Notes under the pieces: model-generated
The model's input: the letters and a program-made list of their open reading frames with translations, nothing else
The model's database searches: none
What the model was told of the DNA's origin: nothing
Position numbers and translations under genes: made by a program
Part shown: in pieces, positions 8,585-18,392 of the stretch
Numbering within the stretch: the stretch's first letter is position 1
Layout: every line of letters starts with the position of its first letter
Assembly (NCBI RefSeq): GCF_030406725.1
Contig: NZ_CP129107.1
Coordinates: forward strand, 2,026,501 to 2,090,500
Source of the DNA: Alteriqipengyuania flavescens
Lineage (GTDB): Bacteria > Pseudomonadota > Alphaproteobacteria > Sphingomonadales > Sphingomonadaceae
DNA length: 64,000 nucleotides
Direction: 5' to 3'

Positions 8585-9160
8585 ATGAAGACGCGCCTTT
8601 TCGTTACCTGCCTTCCGCTCGCCTTGCTCGCCGCGTGCGGGGGCGGTGAGAGCGATACGCCCGATGCCGAAGCCTCCGCAGACGCGACCGCGACCCCGAC
8701 GGGCGCGACCGCGAGCGACGATCCGGTCGAATTGCGCGGCGACGGCATCGCCGTCGGCAGCAATGCCTTCCTGTTCAACGCCGGCCGTGCCGAAGTGGAA
8801 ACCGCTGCGGCGGCAGCCTTCGGTGAAGAAGGTCTGAAGGGCAAGAACGAGGAATGCGGCGCCGGCCCGGTCGAGATGGTCCAGTACGCCAACGGCCTGA
8901 CGCTGAACTTCCAAGATGGCAAGTTCGTCGGCTGGCTCGCCCGCCCGGGTAGCGAGGATGCGCCGGGCAGCGTGGCGACCGCAGGCGGCGTTTCGCCCGG
9001 CGATCCGGCTGCGGAAGCCGAAGCCATGCCCGGTTACGAAGCGATGGCCGACAGCACGCTCGACGGGGAATTCAGCACGTCGGACGGCATCGGCGGCTTC
9101 ACCGACGACACCAGCGGCGTGGTCGGGCTTTACGCAGGCACCAACTGCTTCTTCCGCTGA
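8585..9160 (+). CDS. Small lipoprotein of unknown function
   Basis: A 191-residue protein beginning with a lipoprotein signal, lipobox LLAAC with Cys18, followed by a Gly/Asp/Ala/Thr-rich linker. The mature domain has two further cysteines, one in EECGAG and one in the final NCFFR, which may form a disulfide. I recognise no family. It is probably anchored in the outer or inner membrane. Its stop overlaps the next gene by one base (TGATG), suggesting coupling with the GFA protein. The upstream in-frame ATG at 8546 would put the signal peptide out of place. Confidence 0.75.
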   Translation: MKTRLFVTCLPLALLAACGGGESDTPDAEASADATATPTGATASDDPVELRGDGIAVGSNAFLFNAGRAEVETAAAAAFGEEGLKGKNEECGAGPVEMVQYANGLTLNFQDGKFVGWLARPGSEDAPGSVATAGGVSPGDPAAEAEAMPGYEAMADSTLDGEFSTSDGIGGFTDDTSGVVGLYAGTNCFFR

Positions 9161-9609
9161 TGGCGGGTTTGATGGAGAAGACGGGCGGTTGCCAATGCGG
9201 GCGGGTGCGCTACACTGCGCAAATCGATCCCGCTTACGTCTATCTGTGCCATTGCCGTATGTGCCAGCGGGCAACCGGCGGGGTGTCGATCGCTTTCGCC
9301 GGTTTGCCCAAACGGTCTGTTGAATGGCACTCTCCGCCAGACCTCTACGCAAGTTCTCCTTTCGCAAAGCGACCGTTCTGCCGGGAATGTGGTACGCCGC
9401 TGGGGTTCATGTTCGACGATGGCGAGAACATGGACATCACTATCGGCAGTCTCGACGACCCATACGGTTTGGAGCCACATTGGCACTTCGCCGCAGAGAA
9501 AATCCATGAGGCATGGCTGGATACGAGCGACCTGCCGCGAAAGAAGCTGGCCGAACACACAGCGCTCAACGAAAGATGGATCGCCGCGACCGGCACGGTG
9601 CCGGAGTGA
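9160..9609 (+). CDS. GFA-domain zinc-binding protein
   Basis: A 149-residue protein of the glutathione-dependent formaldehyde-activating (GFA, CENP-V/GFA) fold. The metal ligands are visible: CQCG near residue 11, CHCRMC near 32, and CREC near 73. Family members may be S-hydroxymethylglutathione synthases, but many are uncharacterised, so the reaction is not assigned. Start 9160 overlaps the preceding stop; an ATG at 9172 is an alternative. The TGA stop overlaps the GTG of the next gene. Confidence 0.85.
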   Translation: MAGLMEKTGGCQCGRVRYTAQIDPAYVYLCHCRMCQRATGGVSIAFAGLPKRSVEWHSPPDLYASSPFAKRPFCRECGTPLGFMFDDGENMDITIGSLDDPYGLEPHWHFAAEKIHEAWLDTSDLPRKKLAEHTALNERWIAATGTVPE

Positions 9610-10379
9610 GCGGAGAGCTCGACCATTTCAGTGGCCATGGCGGCACACGGCTGGCGCTGCACCGGATGGGCGAGGGCGCGCCGGTCGTCCTGCTGCACGG
9701 GCTGTTTTCCGATGCGAATACCAATTGGCTGAAGTTCGGCACCGCGAAGCGGATCGTCGAACGCGGCTACGAAGTCCTGATGCCGGACCTGCGCGCCCAT
9801 GGGCAGAGCGAGGCGCCGCATGATCGGGCCGCCTATCCGGACGATGTGCTGGTCGCCGACCTTCACTGCCTGGTCGACCATCTCCGCCTCGACGGCTTCG
9901 ACTTGGGGGGCTTTTCCCTCGGCGCGCGAACGGTAGTTCGGGCGGTGGTAGAAGGGCTACAACCCCGCCGCCTCGTGATCGCCGGGATGGGCCTGTCGGG
10001 CCTGAGCGGCTGGGACAACCGCGCCGCCTTCTTCATCGACGCGATCGACCGCTTCGACGAGATCCGGCACGGCGACCCGGCCTATTTCGCGCGCAGTTTC
10101 ATGAAGACGCAAAAGGTGGACCGGATCGCCAACCGGATGCTGTTGCAGACGATGCGCGATACCGACCCGGCCGATCTTGCCAAGGTCACCATGCCATGCG
10201 CCGTGGTGTGCGGCACGGAGGACCAGGACAACGGTTCCGCGCAGGAACTGGCCGATGTCTTGCCGGATGCGGTACATGTGGCGATCCCCGGAACCCACAT
10301 GTCGAGCGTCGCGAAACCGGACTTCGGCCGGGCTATCGCCGATTGGCTGGGCGACGCCGCAACCACGCCAATCGCTTGA
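9606..10379 (+). CDS. Alpha/beta hydrolase
   Basis: A 257-residue hydrolase without a signal peptide. The oxyanion segment LLHGLFSD is near residue 27, the nucleophile elbow is GFSLG near 99, the acid is in GTEDQDNG near 207, and the catalytic His is in GTHMSS near 233. The start is GTG at 9606, overlapping the GFA stop (GTGA); the frame extends upstream but only through the neighbouring gene's shadow. The substrate is unknown. Confidence 0.85.
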   Translation: MSGELDHFSGHGGTRLALHRMGEGAPVVLLHGLFSDANTNWLKFGTAKRIVERGYEVLMPDLRAHGQSEAPHDRAAYPDDVLVADLHCLVDHLRLDGFDLGGFSLGARTVVRAVVEGLQPRRLVIAGMGLSGLSGWDNRAAFFIDAIDRFDEIRHGDPAYFARSFMKTQKVDRIANRMLLQTMRDTDPADLAKVTMPCAVVCGTEDQDNGSAQELADVLPDAVHVAIPGTHMSSVAKPDFGRAIADWLGDAATTPIA

Positions 10380-10444
10380 TATAATCGCCGTGAGAGGCCA
10401 AACGGTTGGGTAATAAACGTACCCGACCGGAGAGAATCTTTCCC

Positions 10445-12331
10445 ATGAAACTGCATACCACCGTGGCGCTTGCCGCGCTTTCGCTTGGCCTTGGCGCCTG
10501 CTCCACCATGGTGCCCGAAGCGACCGCCCAGAGCGCGTCAATTCCCGCGCCCGCCGCCGCCGCCACGCCTGCTGCCGAAACGGCCTATCCGATGACGCCC
10601 GAAGGCGCGCGCCAGTGGGTCGCCATGGTCGAGGAAGGCCTGTTCGACTTTTCGGTCGAGGCGAGCCAGGTCTACTGGGTCAACGCCACCTACATCACCG
10701 AGGATACGGACGCGATGGCGGCCCGTGTCGGCGCCATCGGCACGGAAAAGTCGGTCGAATACGCGCTCGAGGCTGCGAAATATGCGACTGTCGCGGGGCT
10801 TGACGCGGAAACCGCGCGCAAGCTCGACATCCTGCGCAACGGCATCGTCCTGCCGGCCCCGACGACGGAGGGTGCAGCGGCCGAACTCAACACCATCGCG
10901 ACCAGCCTCAACAGCCAGTACGGCAAGGGCAAGGGCACGCTGAACGGTGCTGAAATCAACGGCTCCGACATCGAGGCGGAGATGGGCAACCTCGAACGCA
11001 CGCCCGCCGAATATGCCGAGATGTGGGCCAGCTGGCACACTAATGTCGGCGGCCCGATGAAGGACGATTACACCCGCATGGTCGCCATCGCGAACCAGGG
11101 CGCGGAAGAGCTCGGCTTTTCTGACGTCGGCGCGATGTGGCGTTCGGGCTACGACATGCCGCCGGAAGAATTCTCCGCCGAGATGGAGCGGCTGTGGCAG
11201 GAAGTCCGCCCGCTATACATTGCGCTGCACACCTATGTGCGCGGGAAGCTGAATGCCGAATACGGGGACGCGATCCAGCCGGCGACCGGCCCGATCCGCG
11301 CCGACCTGCTTGGCAACATGTGGGCGCAGAGCTGGGGCAATGTCTACCCGCTCGTCGCGCCGGAAGGCGCCGGCGACATCGGCTACGACATCACCGACCT
11401 GATCGCCGCGAAGGGCTATGACGAGGTGGAGATGGTCCGCATCGGCGAGCAGTTCTTCAGCTCGCTCGGTTTCGCGCCGCTTCCCGATACATTCTACGAG
11501 CGCAGCCAGTTCGTGAAACCGGAGGACCGCGAGGTCGTCTGCCACGCCAGCGCTTGGGATATCGACAACAAGGACGATATCCGCATCAAGATGTGCATCA
11601 AGCGAAACTCGGAGGACTTCATCGTCATCCATCACGAGCTGGGCCACAATTATTACCAGCGCGCCTACAAGGACCAGGACTACCTGCACCTCAACGGCGC
11701 AAACGACGGCTTCCATGAAGCCATCGGCGACATGATCGCCCTGTCGATCACGCCCGAATACCTCGTCCAGATCGACATGCTCGACCCGGCCGACGTGCCC
11801 AGCGCCGACAAGGATGTCGGCCTGCTGCTGCGCCAGGCGATGGACAAGGTCGCGTTCCTGCCGTTCGGCCTGCTGGTCGACAAGTGGCGCTGGGGCGTGT
11901 TCGACGGCTCGATCACGCCGGACCAGTACAACACCGCGTGGCACGGGCTGAAGCGCGAATACCAGGGCGTCACGCCGCCTGTGGAGCGGCCGGTCGATGC
12001 CTTCGATGCGGGCGCGAAATACCACATCCCGGGCAACACGCCCTACGCGCGCTATTTCCTCGCCCACATCCTGCAGTTCCAGTTCTTCAAGGCGGCGTGC
12101 GAGCAGGCCGGCTGGGAAGGTCCGCTCCATCGCTGCAGCTTCTATGGCAACGAGGAAGTCGGCCGGAACCTCAATGCCATGCTCGAAATGGGCGCCAGCA
12201 AGCCGTGGCCCGATGCGCTGGAGGCCTTCACCGGTACGCGCGAGATGTCGGGCGAGGCGATGGTCGAATATTTCGCCCCGCTGATGGCGTGGCTGGAAGA
12301 GCAGAACGAGGGCGCCGAACAAGGGTGGTAA
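10445..12331 (+). CDS. M2 family metallopeptidase lipoprotein (ACE-like)
   Basis: A 628-residue peptidyl-dipeptidase of the angiotensin-converting-enzyme family. The lipoprotein signal LGLGAC is followed by an Ala/Pro-rich linker, so it is envelope-anchored. The zinc site HELGH is at residues 397-401, with the third-ligand helix NDGFHEAIGD about 24 residues later. The conserved MWAQSWGNVYPL and NTPYARYFLAHILQFQF segments are also present. It probably cleaves dipeptides from C-termini of periplasmic peptides. Confidence 0.93.
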   Translation: MKLHTTVALAALSLGLGACSTMVPEATAQSASIPAPAAAATPAAETAYPMTPEGARQWVAMVEEGLFDFSVEASQVYWVNATYITEDTDAMAARVGAIGTEKSVEYALEAAKYATVAGLDAETARKLDILRNGIVLPAPTTEGAAAELNTIATSLNSQYGKGKGTLNGAEINGSDIEAEMGNLERTPAEYAEMWASWHTNVGGPMKDDYTRMVAIANQGAEELGFSDVGAMWRSGYDMPPEEFSAEMERLWQEVRPLYIALHTYVRGKLNAEYGDAIQPATGPIRADLLGNMWAQSWGNVYPLVAPEGAGDIGYDITDLIAAKGYDEVEMVRIGEQFFSSLGFAPLPDTFYERSQFVKPEDREVVCHASAWDIDNKDDIRIKMCIKRNSEDFIVIHHELGHNYYQRAYKDQDYLHLNGANDGFHEAIGDMIALSITPEYLVQIDMLDPADVPSADKDVGLLLRQAMDKVAFLPFGLLVDKWRWGVFDGSITPDQYNTAWHGLKREYQGVTPPVERPVDAFDAGAKYHIPGNTPYARYFLAHILQFQFFKAACEQAGWEGPLHRCSFYGNEEVGRNLNAMLEMGASKPWPDALEAFTGTREMSGEAMVEYFAPLMAWLEEQNEGAEQGW

Positions 12332-12783
12332 AGTCGCCGAAGGCCATCGTCGGCTGGCGGGAAATTGTGGCGCTGCCCGAACTGGGCCTGCGCCACCTGC
12401 CCGCCAAGATCGACAGCGGCGCGCGCACTTCCTCGCTCCACGCCGAAGTGCTCGAACAGTTCGAGCGTGACGGCGAGAAGTTCGTGCGCTTCGCAGTCGA
12501 CTTCCCGCAGCAGAAGGTGCGGCAGATTTGCGAGGCGGTGCATGTCGACATCCGCGGCATCACCAGTTCCAATGGCGAGACGCAGAAGCGCTTTGTCATC
12601 AAGACGCCGCTGACGATCGGTAGCGAGACGTTCCGTGTGGAAATCAGCCTCGCCAACCGTGCCGACATGAAATTCCCGATGCTGGTCGGGCGGTCTTCGC
12701 TGCGCCGCCGCTTCCTCGTCGATTCGGGCCATTCGTGGCTCCAGACTCCGGGCAGGGAGCCCGTGAAAGGTCACAAACCATGA
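12325..12783 (+). CDS. rimB: RimB-like retropepsin-fold protease (ATP-dependent zinc protease family)
   Basis: A 152-residue protein of the PF05618 family, with the aspartic-protease-like [10 protein letters not shown] motif near residue 24 and MLVGR near 119. In Pseudomonas the RimB protease trims poly-glutamate tails added by RimK; that role is known from the family and is inferred here from the adjacent rimK. The start is GTG at 12325, overlapping the end of the M2 peptidase gene by seven bases. rimK follows after 10 bp. Confidence 0.83.
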   Translation: MVKSPKAIVGWREIVALPELGLRHLPAKIDSGARTSSLHAEVLEQFERDGEKFVRFAVDFPQQKVRQICEAVHVDIRGITSSNGETQKRFVIKTPLTIGSETFRVEISLANRADMKFPMLVGRSSLRRRFLVDSGHSWLQTPGREPVKGHKP

Positions 12784-12793
12784 GTATACGGCC

Positions 12794-13699
12794 ATGAAAA
12801 TCGCCATGCTGGCTCGCAATGCCAACCTTTATTCGCACAAGCGGCTGGTCGAGGCGGCCGAGGCGCGCGGGCACACGCTCGACATCCTCAACACCACGCG
12901 CTGCACCGTGAATATCGCCAGTCACCGCCCGACGCTGAGCTACAACGGCGAGACGGTGAAGGGGTACGAGGCGGTGATCCCGCGCATCGGCGCGTCGATC
13001 ACGAATTACGGCCTCGCCATCCTGCGCCAGTTCGAGATGGGCGGCGTGTGGCCGCTCAACGAAAGCGTCGCCATCGGGCGCAGCCGCGACAAGCTGCGCT
13101 CCATGCAGATCCTCGCCAAATACGGTCTCGGCCTGCCGCTGACGGCCTACGCCAACGATCCCAAGCAGGCGGAGGAGATTATCAAGGCGGTCAACGGGCC
13201 GCCGGTGGTGATCAAGCTGCTGGAAGGCACGCAGGGCATCGGCGTGGTCCTTGCCGAAACCATGAGTAGCGCGAAGTCGGTTATCGAGGCTTTCCGCGGC
13301 GCCAACGTGAACATCCTGGTGCAGGAATTCATCAAGGAAGCCGGCGGCACGGACATCCGCGCGCTCGTCGTCGGCGGCAAGGTCGTTGCGGCGATGAAGC
13401 GTACCGGTGCGGCGGACGATTTCCGCAGCAACCTGCACCGCGGCGGCAGCGCGCAGCTGATCAAGATCACGCCGGAAGAACGCTCCACCGCCGTACGCGC
13501 GGCCAAGCACATGGGCCTCAACGTTTGCGGCGTCGACATGCTGCGATCGAACCACGGTCCGGTCATCATGGAAGTGAACAGCTCGCCCGGCCTAGAAGGA
13601 ATAGAGAAAGCGTCCGGCAAGGACGTGGCCGGCATGATCATTGACTATATCGAAAAGAGCGCAAAGACCGGCAAGACGAAGACGAAGGGGAAGGGGTAG
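12794..13699 (+). CDS. rimK: RimK ATP-grasp glutamate ligase
   Basis: A 301-residue ATP-grasp ligase. In E. coli RimK adds glutamates to the C-terminus of ribosomal protein S6. Visible features are the N-terminal preATP-grasp domain, the ATP-binding [14 protein letters not shown] segment near residue 137, and the metal-binding GVDMLRS...IMEVNSSPG near 240-262. It forms a two-gene operon with rimB. The S6 gene is also in this window (18617-18982), but its C-terminus is Arg-Asn rather than Glu-rich, so the substrate is open. Confidence 0.93.
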   Translation: MKIAMLARNANLYSHKRLVEAAEARGHTLDILNTTRCTVNIASHRPTLSYNGETVKGYEAVIPRIGASITNYGLAILRQFEMGGVWPLNESVAIGRSRDKLRSMQILAKYGLGLPLTAYANDPKQAEEIIKAVNGPPVVIKLLEGTQGIGVVLAETMSSAKSVIEAFRGANVNILVQEFIKEAGGTDIRALVVGGKVVAAMKRTGAADDFRSNLHRGGSAQLIKITPEERSTAVRAAKHMGLNVCGVDMLRSNHGPVIMEVNSSPGLEGIEKASGKDVAGMIIDYIEKSAKTGKTKTKGKG

Positions 13700-13702
13700 G
13701 CG

Positions 13703-14155
13703 TTACTCCTCGCGTCGGACCATCGCCAGCACGATGGTGCCGACATCCTGGCGGCCCTGCCGCGTTTCCACCGGCACCACCGTGTCGCTGGTCCACAGCA
13801 GCGTGCCGGCGCGCGAGCGGATCTCCGCGCGCACGGCGAGGCTCGCCCTGGCGGTAAGCGCACTGTCGGGCAGGTCGAGCGTGAAGGCGAAGGGCACGTT
13901 CTCGCCGGTCAGGTCATAGCGTTTCTCGTCAATCACCGTCGCCGGCGCATCGGCGCGCGCGGTATCGAGCAGGCGCACCGTCGCAGTGCTGCCGGGCAGC
14001 AGGCTGATGCGCTGGTAATAGGTGATCTGGCCGGTCACCGGAGAGGTCTTCGCCGCGACATCGTAGCCGGGCGGCGGGCCCGGATTGGGCACGATGGCGC
14101 AGGCTCCAAGCGATTGGGCGAGGGCAAGGGCGGCAAGGAGGGCGGCTTTCTTCAT
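13703..14155 (-). CDS. YbaY/YscW-domain lipoprotein
   Basis: A 150-residue lipoprotein with lipobox LGAC near residue 19. A single beta-rich domain of the YbaY (PF09619) type follows, with TGQITYYQRISLLPGSTATV, then PFAFTLDLPDSAL and AEIRSRAGTLLWTSD. These proteins are small outer-membrane-associated lipoproteins whose exact function is unclear. It converges with rimK with only 3 bp between the stops. The start at 14155 gives a proper lysine-leading signal. Confidence 0.85.
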   Translation of the reverse strand: MKKAALLAALALAQSLGACAIVPNPGPPPGYDVAAKTSPVTGQITYYQRISLLPGSTATVRLLDTARADAPATVIDEKRYDLTGENVPFAFTLDLPDSALTARASLAVRAEIRSRAGTLLWTSDTVVPVETRQGRQDVGTIVLAMVRREE

Positions 14156-14271
14156 GGATCGCAGCCTAGCGTGCGCCAGATGAACGGCAGCCGTAATGGC
14201 TCCTTCATATAATATTCGCCCCGTCACATTCGGCCTTCATGGCTTGGCTCCGGCAAGGGGAGGAGCCTTCC

Positions 14272-15153
14272 ATGACCGAATCGAATATTCCCACGAAAAT
14301 CGCCGCCATCGAGGGCGGGGCAACGCAGTGGCCCGGCCAGCGCAGGAAATCTCTCGGCCCTTCTGGCGCACCGAGACGGCATTTCCGCACGATCTACATC
14401 TCCGACGTGCATCTTGGTACACGCGGATGCAACGACCGGTTGCTGATCGACTTCCTGGACCATTGTGACAGCGAATATCTCTACCTTGTGGGCGACATGA
14501 TCGACGGCTGGCGGATGAAGAAGCGCTTCTACTGGCCGGAACGGCACAATGCGATCCTGCGCCGGATCATGAAGCGGGCGAAGCGCGGCACGAAGGTGAT
14601 CTACGTCCCCGGCAATCACGACGAAATGTTCCGCCAGTTCAGCGGGATGGATTTTGGAGGGGTCAAGATCGCCCGTGCGGCCACGCACACCACGGCTGAC
14701 GGGCGCGAACTCCTCGTCCTGCACGGCGACGAGTTCGATGCGGTGGTGATGGGCAAGCGCTGGCTCGCCTTTGCCGGCGATGCCGCCTACACTTTCCTGC
14801 TCAGGCTCAACGTGGTGATCAATGCGGTCCGGCGGAGGCTCGGCCTGCCCTATTGGTCGCTCTCGGCCCATGCGAAGCACAAGGTCAAGAATGCGGTCGC
14901 CTTCATCTCCCACTTCGAGGAGACGGTCGCCACCGCGGCCCGCAAGCGCAAGGTCGACGGGGTTGTCTGCGGCCATATCCACACCGCCGAAACCCGCGAT
15001 TTCGAAGGTATCTCCTATTATAACGATGGCGACTGGGTGGAGAGCTGCACTGCACTGGTCGAGCATCACGATGGCGCCATGGAAGTGCTCCACTGGCCGA
15101 CCGAGGTCGCGCAGCGCGAACAAATGCTTGCCGACCGGCAGGATGCCGCCTGA
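14272..15153 (+). CDS. LpxH-like calcineurin phosphoesterase
   Basis: A 293-residue metallophosphoesterase of the UDP-2,3-diacylglucosamine diphosphatase type. Metal ligands are visible in SDVHLG near residue 45, GDMIDGW near 75, PGNHDE near 114, HGDEFD near 155 and CGHIHTAE near 234. Homologues beside a GT4 glycosyltransferase occur in other alphaproteobacteria, possibly in glycolipid synthesis. Whether it is the lipid A enzyme or a paralogue is not settled. The stop overlaps the next start (TGATG). Confidence 0.85.
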   Translation: MTESNIPTKIAAIEGGATQWPGQRRKSLGPSGAPRRHFRTIYISDVHLGTRGCNDRLLIDFLDHCDSEYLYLVGDMIDGWRMKKRFYWPERHNAILRRIMKRAKRGTKVIYVPGNHDEMFRQFSGMDFGGVKIARAATHTTADGRELLVLHGDEFDAVVMGKRWLAFAGDAAYTFLLRLNVVINAVRRRLGLPYWSLSAHAKHKVKNAVAFISHFEETVATAARKRKVDGVVCGHIHTAETRDFEGISYYNDGDWVESCTALVEHHDGAMEVLHWPTEVAQREQMLADRQDAA

Positions 15154-16172
15154 TGCACATCTGCATCGTGACAGATGCGTGGCAGCCGCAGGTCAACGGC
15201 GTGGTCCGCACGCTGGAGATGACCCGCGCGGAGCTGGTGAAGCGTGGGCACGAGGTCACTGTGATCGGGCCGGACCGGTTTCGGTCGATCCCTTGTCCGA
15301 CTTATCCCGAAATCCGCCTCGCGCTGGCAGGCCAGAGGACCGTGGCGCAGCACATCGAGGCTGCCGCACCGCACGCGTTGCATATCGCCACCGAGGGGCC
15401 TCTCGGCTGGGCGGCGCGCAAGTGGGCGATGCGGCGAGGGGCGAGTTTTACCACCGCCTATCACACGCAGTTCCCCGATTACGTCGCCAAGCGAACCGGC
15501 CTGCCCAAGGCAGCGTTGTGGCGCTTCATCGCGCGCTTTCACCAGCCGGCTGCGGCGACGCTGGCCGCCACCGATACGCTGGCCGCCGAGCTGGCCGATC
15601 ACGGCATCGGGCCGACCATGCCGTGGGGCCGAGGAGTCGATCCTCAACTTTTTCGCACGGAAGGGCCGTGCGATACAGACATCCTCTACTTGCCTGGGCC
15701 GCGCCTGCTTTATGTCGGCCGCGTCGCGGTGGAGAAGAACCTTCGCGCCTTCCTCGACTGCCCGCATCCCGGCACGAAGTTCATCGTCGGCGACGGGCCG
15801 CAGCGGGCCGCGCTCGAGGCGGCTTATCCCGGCGTCCATTTCCTCGGCACCAGGAAAGGTGAGGCACTGGCGGCTTGCTACCGCGCCGCTGATGCCTTCG
15901 TCTTTCCGAGCCGCACCGACACATTCGGCCTCGTGATGATCGAGGCGCTGGCCTGCGGGGTCCCGGTGGCTGCTTTTCCGGTGCCGGGCCCCATCGACAT
16001 CGTGACCCCGCAAGTCGGCGCGCTGGACGAGGATCTGGCGGTGGCGATCGCGGTGGCGCTCACCCGCTCGCGCGATGCCTGTGCCCTGTATGGCGGCGGC
16101 TTTACCTGGCAGCGCGCGACCGACCAGTTCGAAAGCGCGCTGCACCCGGTCGCGGCGCCAGCGCTTACCTGA
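15153..16172 (+). CDS. GT4-family glycosyltransferase
   Basis: A 339-residue GT-B glycosyltransferase. The N-terminal acceptor domain has DAWQPQVNGVVRT near residue 8; the donor-binding half has YVGRVAVEKN near 188, VGDGP near 212, and the conserved E in SRTDTFGLVMIEALACG near 254-270. It resembles alphaproteobacterial glycolipid mannosyl- or glucosyltransferases. It is co-translated with the LpxH-like phosphoesterase, suggesting an envelope glycolipid step. The 3' end overlaps amn tail-to-tail by 8 bp. Confidence 0.87.
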   Translation: MHICIVTDAWQPQVNGVVRTLEMTRAELVKRGHEVTVIGPDRFRSIPCPTYPEIRLALAGQRTVAQHIEAAAPHALHIATEGPLGWAARKWAMRRGASFTTAYHTQFPDYVAKRTGLPKAALWRFIARFHQPAAATLAATDTLAAELADHGIGPTMPWGRGVDPQLFRTEGPCDTDILYLPGPRLLYVGRVAVEKNLRAFLDCPHPGTKFIVGDGPQRAALEAAYPGVHFLGTRKGEALAACYRAADAFVFPSRTDTFGLVMIEALACGVPVAAFPVPGPIDIVTPQVGALDEDLAVAIAVALTRSRDACALYGGGFTWQRATDQFESALHPVAAPALT

Positions 16173-17604
16173 ACGGCGGCTCGTTGAAAGCGCGCAGCTT
16201 GCGGCTGTGCAGGCTCTCGCTTTCGCGCTTCAGCAGTTCGCAGGTGCGGATGCCGATCTGCAGGTGGGCGCCGATCGCTTCCTCGTAGAACTCGTTCGCC
16301 TGTCCCGGCAGCTTGATCTCGCCGTGGAGCGGCTTGTCCGACACGCACAGCAGCGTGCCGTAGGGGACGCGGAAGCGATAGCCCTGGGCGGCGATGGTCG
16401 CGCTTTCCATGTCGATCCCGACCGCGCGGCTCTGCGATAGGCGCAACGCGCTGTCGGAATACCGCAGTTCCCAGTTGCGATCGTCGGTGGTGACGACGGT
16501 GCCGGTGCGCAGGCGCTCCTTAAGGTCCGCCCCGGTGCGGCCCGAAATGTCGCCCGATGCCTCGGCCAGCGCTTGCTGGACCTCGGCAATCGCGGGGATC
16601 GGGATTTCGGGCGGCAGGACGCCGTCGAGCACATGGTCGTCGCGCAAATAGGCGTGGGCCAGCACGTAGTCGCCGATCTTCTGCGTCGGGCGCAGGCCGC
16701 CGCAGTGGCCGATCATCAGCCATGCCTCCGGCCGGAGCACGGCGAGATGGTCGCAGATCGTCTTGGCATTGGAGGGGCCCACGCCGATGTTGACCAGCGT
16801 GATCCCGGCGCGGTTCGGGGCCATCAGGTGATAAGCAGGCATCTGGTGGCGGCGCCACGCCGTGTCGGACAGCGAATCGCGTTCGTGCCCGTCGCCCTGT
16901 TCGAGGTACATCCCGCCCGCGCCGGACAGGGCGGTGAAGTCCCCCTTGCCCAGTTGCGCACCGGCCCAGTCGACGAATTCGTCAACATAGCGGTGGTAAT
17001 TCGTGAACAGGATGAAGCGCTGGAAATGCTCCGGCGCGGTGCCGGTGTAATGGGCGAGGCGCGCCAGGCTGAAGTCGGTGCGCAGCCCGTCGAACAGCGA
17101 CAGCGGGATTGACCGGTCCGGATCGTCGAGCACGATTCCGTCGGCCAGTTCGTCGCCGATTTCTGCAAGATCGGTGGCGGGGAATATCTCGGCCAGCTCG
17201 GTCGGGCGGATGCCCTTCATCCGCGCCCCGGCATCGCCATCGAGCACGTAGGGGAAGGGGATTTCCTGCCGGCTGCGCACCACTTCGCAGCGCACGTCGT
17301 ATCGTTCGCCGATGATCTTCAGCTGGCTGGTGAGATAGTCGGCGAACAGGCGCGGCTTGGTGATTGTGGTGGCATAAGTGCCGGGCATGTTGAGCCGCCC
17401 AAAACTGCGCGATCGTGCCTCGCCGCGCTTGGTGCCGGAATAATGTAGCCGCAGTTCGGGATAGGCATAGCTGCCGTCGGTGCGCCTGGTGGGGGAGGGC
17501 ACGGTGCCCTTTTCCGCATAGGTAATGATATCGTGGCGCAGGCGTTCGACCGCCTCGTCATAGAGGCGGACCAGGTCTTCGATAATGTTCTTGGGGTCGT
17601 CCAT
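16165..17604 (-). CDS. amn: AMP nucleosidase
   Basis: Hydrolyses AMP to adenine and ribose 5-phosphate, regulating adenylate pools. The 479-residue protein has an N-terminal regulatory domain (start MDDPKNIIEDLVRLYDEAV) and a C-terminal nucleoside-phosphorylase fold with GVGPSNAKT, MIGHCGGLRPTQKIGDYVLA and the active-site region VGIDMESATIAAQGYRF. The ATG at 17604 is chosen; the open frame continues upstream only across the ribosomal-operon terminator. Confidence 0.94.
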   Translation of the reverse strand: MDDPKNIIEDLVRLYDEAVERLRHDIITYAEKGTVPSPTRRTDGSYAYPELRLHYSGTKRGEARSRSFGRLNMPGTYATTITKPRLFADYLTSQLKIIGERYDVRCEVVRSRQEIPFPYVLDGDAGARMKGIRPTELAEIFPATDLAEIGDELADGIVLDDPDRSIPLSLFDGLRTDFSLARLAHYTGTAPEHFQRFILFTNYHRYVDEFVDWAGAQLGKGDFTALSGAGGMYLEQGDGHERDSLSDTAWRRHQMPAYHLMAPNRAGITLVNIGVGPSNAKTICDHLAVLRPEAWLMIGHCGGLRPTQKIGDYVLAHAYLRDDHVLDGVLPPEIPIPAIAEVQQALAEASGDISGRTGADLKERLRTGTVVTTDDRNWELRYSDSALRLSQSRAVGIDMESATIAAQGYRFRVPYGTLLCVSDKPLHGEIKLPGQANEFYEEAIGAHLQIGIRTCELLKRESESLHSRKLRAFNEPPFR

Positions 17605-17640
17605 CGCGGGCGGATAGCGCGTTCGGCTGACGGTGCAAAG

Positions 17641-17668
17641 CAAAACCCCCGCCGGTGAGGGCGGGGGT
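17641..17668 (-). terminator. Intrinsic terminator of the rpsF-rpsR-rplI operon
   Basis: On the minus strand ACCCCCGCC (17668-17660) pairs with GGCGGGGGT (17653-17645) around a 6-base loop, and the transcript ends in four U residues. It lies between the rplI stop and the amn start, so it ends the ribosomal operon before amn. Confidence 0.88.
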
Positions 17669-17699
17669 CTCGTTTGCCGCAAGGGCGATGGGCGAAGCC

Positions 17700-18380
17700 T
17701 CAGGCCTGGTCGGCGTTGTCGGCGTTGTCCGGGTCGGTTGCCTCGATCTTGGCTTCCGTCACGGTCATGTCGTCCGGCGTACTGACGCCGTCTTCGAGCA
17801 TGTCGGACGGGATTTCGCCCGGCTCCAGCGTCGGATCGATGGCGTTGGCCTGAGCCATTTCCTCGATCTCGGCCTGCTCTTCTTCGAAAGCCTGGGCAAG
17901 GATGTCGACGCCCTGGCTCTGCAGTTCGGCCTCGTCGTCGCTGCGGGCGACGTTGGCCTTGATCGTGACGCTGACTTCCGGGTGGAGGTCGATGCGCACG
18001 TCGTGCATGCCGATGGTCTTGATGGGGTTGCCCATGATGACCTGCTTCTTGTCGATATCGTGACCCTTTTCGGCCAGGCCCGTCACGATGTCGCGGACGT
18101 TGACCGAACCGTAGAGCTGGCCGGAGTTCGACGAAGCGCGGATCAGGACGATTTCCTCGCCATCGACCTTTTCACCGGCCTTTTCGGCTTCGGTGCGGCG
18201 TTCGGCGTTTTCCTTTTCCAGACGCTCGCGGTTGGCCTCGAAGACCTTCCGGTTGGCATCGTTGGCGCGCAGCGCCTTCTTGTTCGGAAGCAGGAAGTTG
18301 CGCGCGTAGCCGTCTTTCACGGTGACGACGTCACCGATCGTGCCGAGCTTTTCGATGCGCTGCAGGAGGATGATTTCCAT
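17700..18380 (-). CDS. rplI: 50S ribosomal protein L9
   Basis: Large-subunit protein bound near the L1 stalk. The first 150 residues are the canonical N domain ([29 protein letters not shown]), long linker helix and C domain. At 226 residues it exceeds the usual length by about 75, with a Glu/Asp-rich, low-complexity tail. It is last in the rpsF-rpsR-rplI operon, 12 bp after rpsR. Confidence 0.96.
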   Translation of the reverse strand: MEIILLQRIEKLGTIGDVVTVKDGYARNFLLPNKKALRANDANRKVFEANRERLEKENAERRTEAEKAGEKVDGEEIVLIRASSNSGQLYGSVNVRDIVTGLAEKGHDIDKKQVIMGNPIKTIGMHDVRIDLHPEVSVTIKANVARSDDEAELQSQGVDILAQAFEEEQAEIEEMAQANAIDPTLEPGEIPSDMLEDGVSTPDDMTVTEAKIEATDPDNADNADQA

Positions 18381-18392
18381 GGTTCTTCCCCC

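Noticed and set aside
7328-9367. 679-codon minus-strand frame across asd and the lipoprotein gene
   Set aside because: Shadow of two well-supported plus-strand genes; crosses their boundaries and shows no domain.
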